Below are positions 4,802-5,229 of a DNA stretch of 5,229 bases, one piece after another. The DNA is from Candidatus Methylomirabilota bacterium (GTDB lineage: Bacteria; Methylomirabilota; Methylomirabilia; Methylomirabilales; 2-02-FULL-66-22), in contig JACQVO010000058.1 in the NCBI GenBank assembly GCA_016209725.1, positions 1-5,229 of the forward strand, in the 5' to 3' direction. The translations under genes and the position numbers were made by a program. Position 1 is the first letter of the stretch, and each line of letters opens with the position of its first letter. A model generated the notes under the pieces. That model was not told the origin of the DNA. It saw nothing but the letters and a program-made list of their open reading frames with translations, and did not search any database.

Positions 4802-4845
4802 CCCTCACCCTCCCCTCTCCCGCTGGGGCAGGGAAGGGTGGGCTG
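4802..4845. repeat. REP-like imperfect palindrome after the CoA-transferase gene
   Basis: Just after the stop, C-rich sequence (CCCTCACCCTCCCCTCTCCC) faces G-rich sequence (GGGAAGGGTGGG) across a short GC-rich centre. CACCCTCCC pairs with GGG-A-AGGGTG with one bulged A. The CCCTCACCC...CTCTCCCGC wording is typical of intergenic palindromes repeated in several GC-rich bacterial genomes. It may help end the transcript, but no T-run follows. Confidence 0.55.
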
Positions 4846-4860
4846 GGACTCCTCGGACGA

Positions 4861-4899
4861 CGGAATTGCTTTGACGAGGGAGGGCGGGTAGAGTAAGAG
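4861..4899 (+). promoter_or_regulatory. Candidate promoter with upstream CGGAATTG half-site for the binding-protein gene
   Basis: TTGACG (4871-4876, 5 of 6 matches) and TAAGAG (4894-4899, 3 of 6) are 17 bases apart. The start would be near 4906 and the leader about 43 bases. Directly upstream, 4861-4868 is CGGAATTG, identical to the left arm of the inverted repeat at 3854. No inverted partner is seen here. The -10 is weak, so the promoter is tentative. Confidence 0.35.
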
Positions 4900-4933
4900 A
4901 ATGGGCAGGTGGGGTTCTTTCACAGTCCTCACA

Positions 4934-4940
4934 GGGGGAG
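4934..4940 (+). promoter_or_regulatory. Ribosome binding site of the binding-protein gene
   Basis: GGGGGAG ends 8 bases before ATG 4949. A second GGGGAG (4941-4946) is too close to this ATG and, at 14 bases, rather far from the alternative GTG at 4961. This favours the ATG. Confidence 0.7.
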
Positions 4941-4948
4941 GGGGAGCG

Positions 4949-5229
4949 ATGGATCATCGGGTGACACGTCGGGCGTTTCTCACAACGGCTTCGGCAGCGG
5001 CCGCCAGCGTGGCGGTCGGCCCGTGGGTGCTCCGGGCCCAGGCGCAGAGCGGGCCGGTGAAGATCGGGGTGGTGCTGCCCTACTCGGGCGTCTACGCGGT
5101 TCTGGGCGAGTCGATCACCCAGGCCATGGAGCTGGTGTTCGCCCGGGAGAACTGGACGGTGGCCGGGCGCAAGATCGAGATGATCAAGGAAGACGACGAG
5201 ATGAAGCCGCCGGTCGGCATCCGCAAGAC
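4949..5229 (+). CDS. Tat-exported periplasmic ligand-binding protein, branched-chain amino acid type (5' part)
   Basis: The first 93 codons of a gene run off the window with no stop. Residues 5-32 form a twin-arginine signal: TRRAFL at 6-11, an alanine-rich hydrophobic stretch, then LRAQA as the likely cleavage region. The mature part starts PVKIGVVLPYSGVYAVLGESITQAMELVF and continues AGRKIEMIKEDDEMKPPVGIRK. This is the beginning of the type I periplasmic binding fold of LivK-like (Peripla_BP_6) proteins, which deliver amino acids, amides or aromatic and other carboxylates to an ABC permease. The ligand cannot be judged from this part. Permease and ATPase genes would be expected beyond the right edge. 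Its closeness to the CoA-transferase suggests, without proving, a joint uptake and catabolic role. Confidence 0.88.
   Translation, partial: MDHRVTRRAFLTTASAAAASVAVGPWVLRAQAQSGPVKIGVVLPYSGVYAVLGESITQAMELVFARENWTVAGRKIEMIKEDDEMKPPVGIRK

Noticed and set aside
4272..4808. Minus-strand open frame of 178 codons over the CoA-transferase 3' half
   Set aside because: It is the complement of the recognised gene, Arg/Pro-rich, with no ribosome binding site or domain seen.

Overview
This is a GC-rich window (roughly two thirds G+C by eye) from a bacterium. The TrpB2-type tryptophan synthase, the Tat-exported branched-chain-amino-acid-type binding protein, the CoA-transferase and the many short-period intergenic repeats fit an uncultured soil or subsurface lineage such as Methylomirabilota/Rokubacteria. 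That placement is inference only, because there is no rRNA or other marker here.

Layout, left to right. Positions 1-72 hold the last codons of an upstream gene with a glycine/serine-rich tail. An octamer repeat and a clear ribosome binding site lead into trpB2 (122-1483, +). The 391 bases from 1484 to 1874 hold no gene. They contain several families of period-7 tandem repeats, a GC-rich bulged hairpin, a dispersed-type inverted repeat and a very stable hairpin just before the next ribosome binding site. Then comes a NYN nuclease-like protein with a C-terminal LOTUS-type segment (1875-2636, +). It converges, with 30 bases between the stops, on a two-receiver response regulator (3653-2667, -). 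A 264-base divergent region (3654-3917) carries a candidate promoter for each side and a perfect 8-bp inverted repeat at the putative transcription start of the rightward gene. That gene (3918-4799, +) encodes the beta-type subunit of a class I CoA-transferase, with what looks like an in-frame 34-residue insertion. After a spacer with a REP-like element and a candidate promoter, the window ends inside a Tat-signal periplasmic ligand-binding protein (4949-5229, +).

The genes do not form one pathway. TrpB2 makes tryptophan from indole and serine. The NYN protein probably acts on RNA. The response regulator is a signalling module without a DNA-binding domain. The CoA-transferase subunit and the binding protein could belong to one uptake and catabolism locus: the 8-base half-site CGGAATTG at the CoA-transferase start recurs once ahead of the binding-protein gene, which hints at a shared regulator. 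No CRISPR array, tRNA, rRNA or transposase was seen. The points most worth a second look are the CoA-transferase insertion, the ordered 1-2-3 ladder of heptamer repeats, and the candidate operator at 3854-3885.
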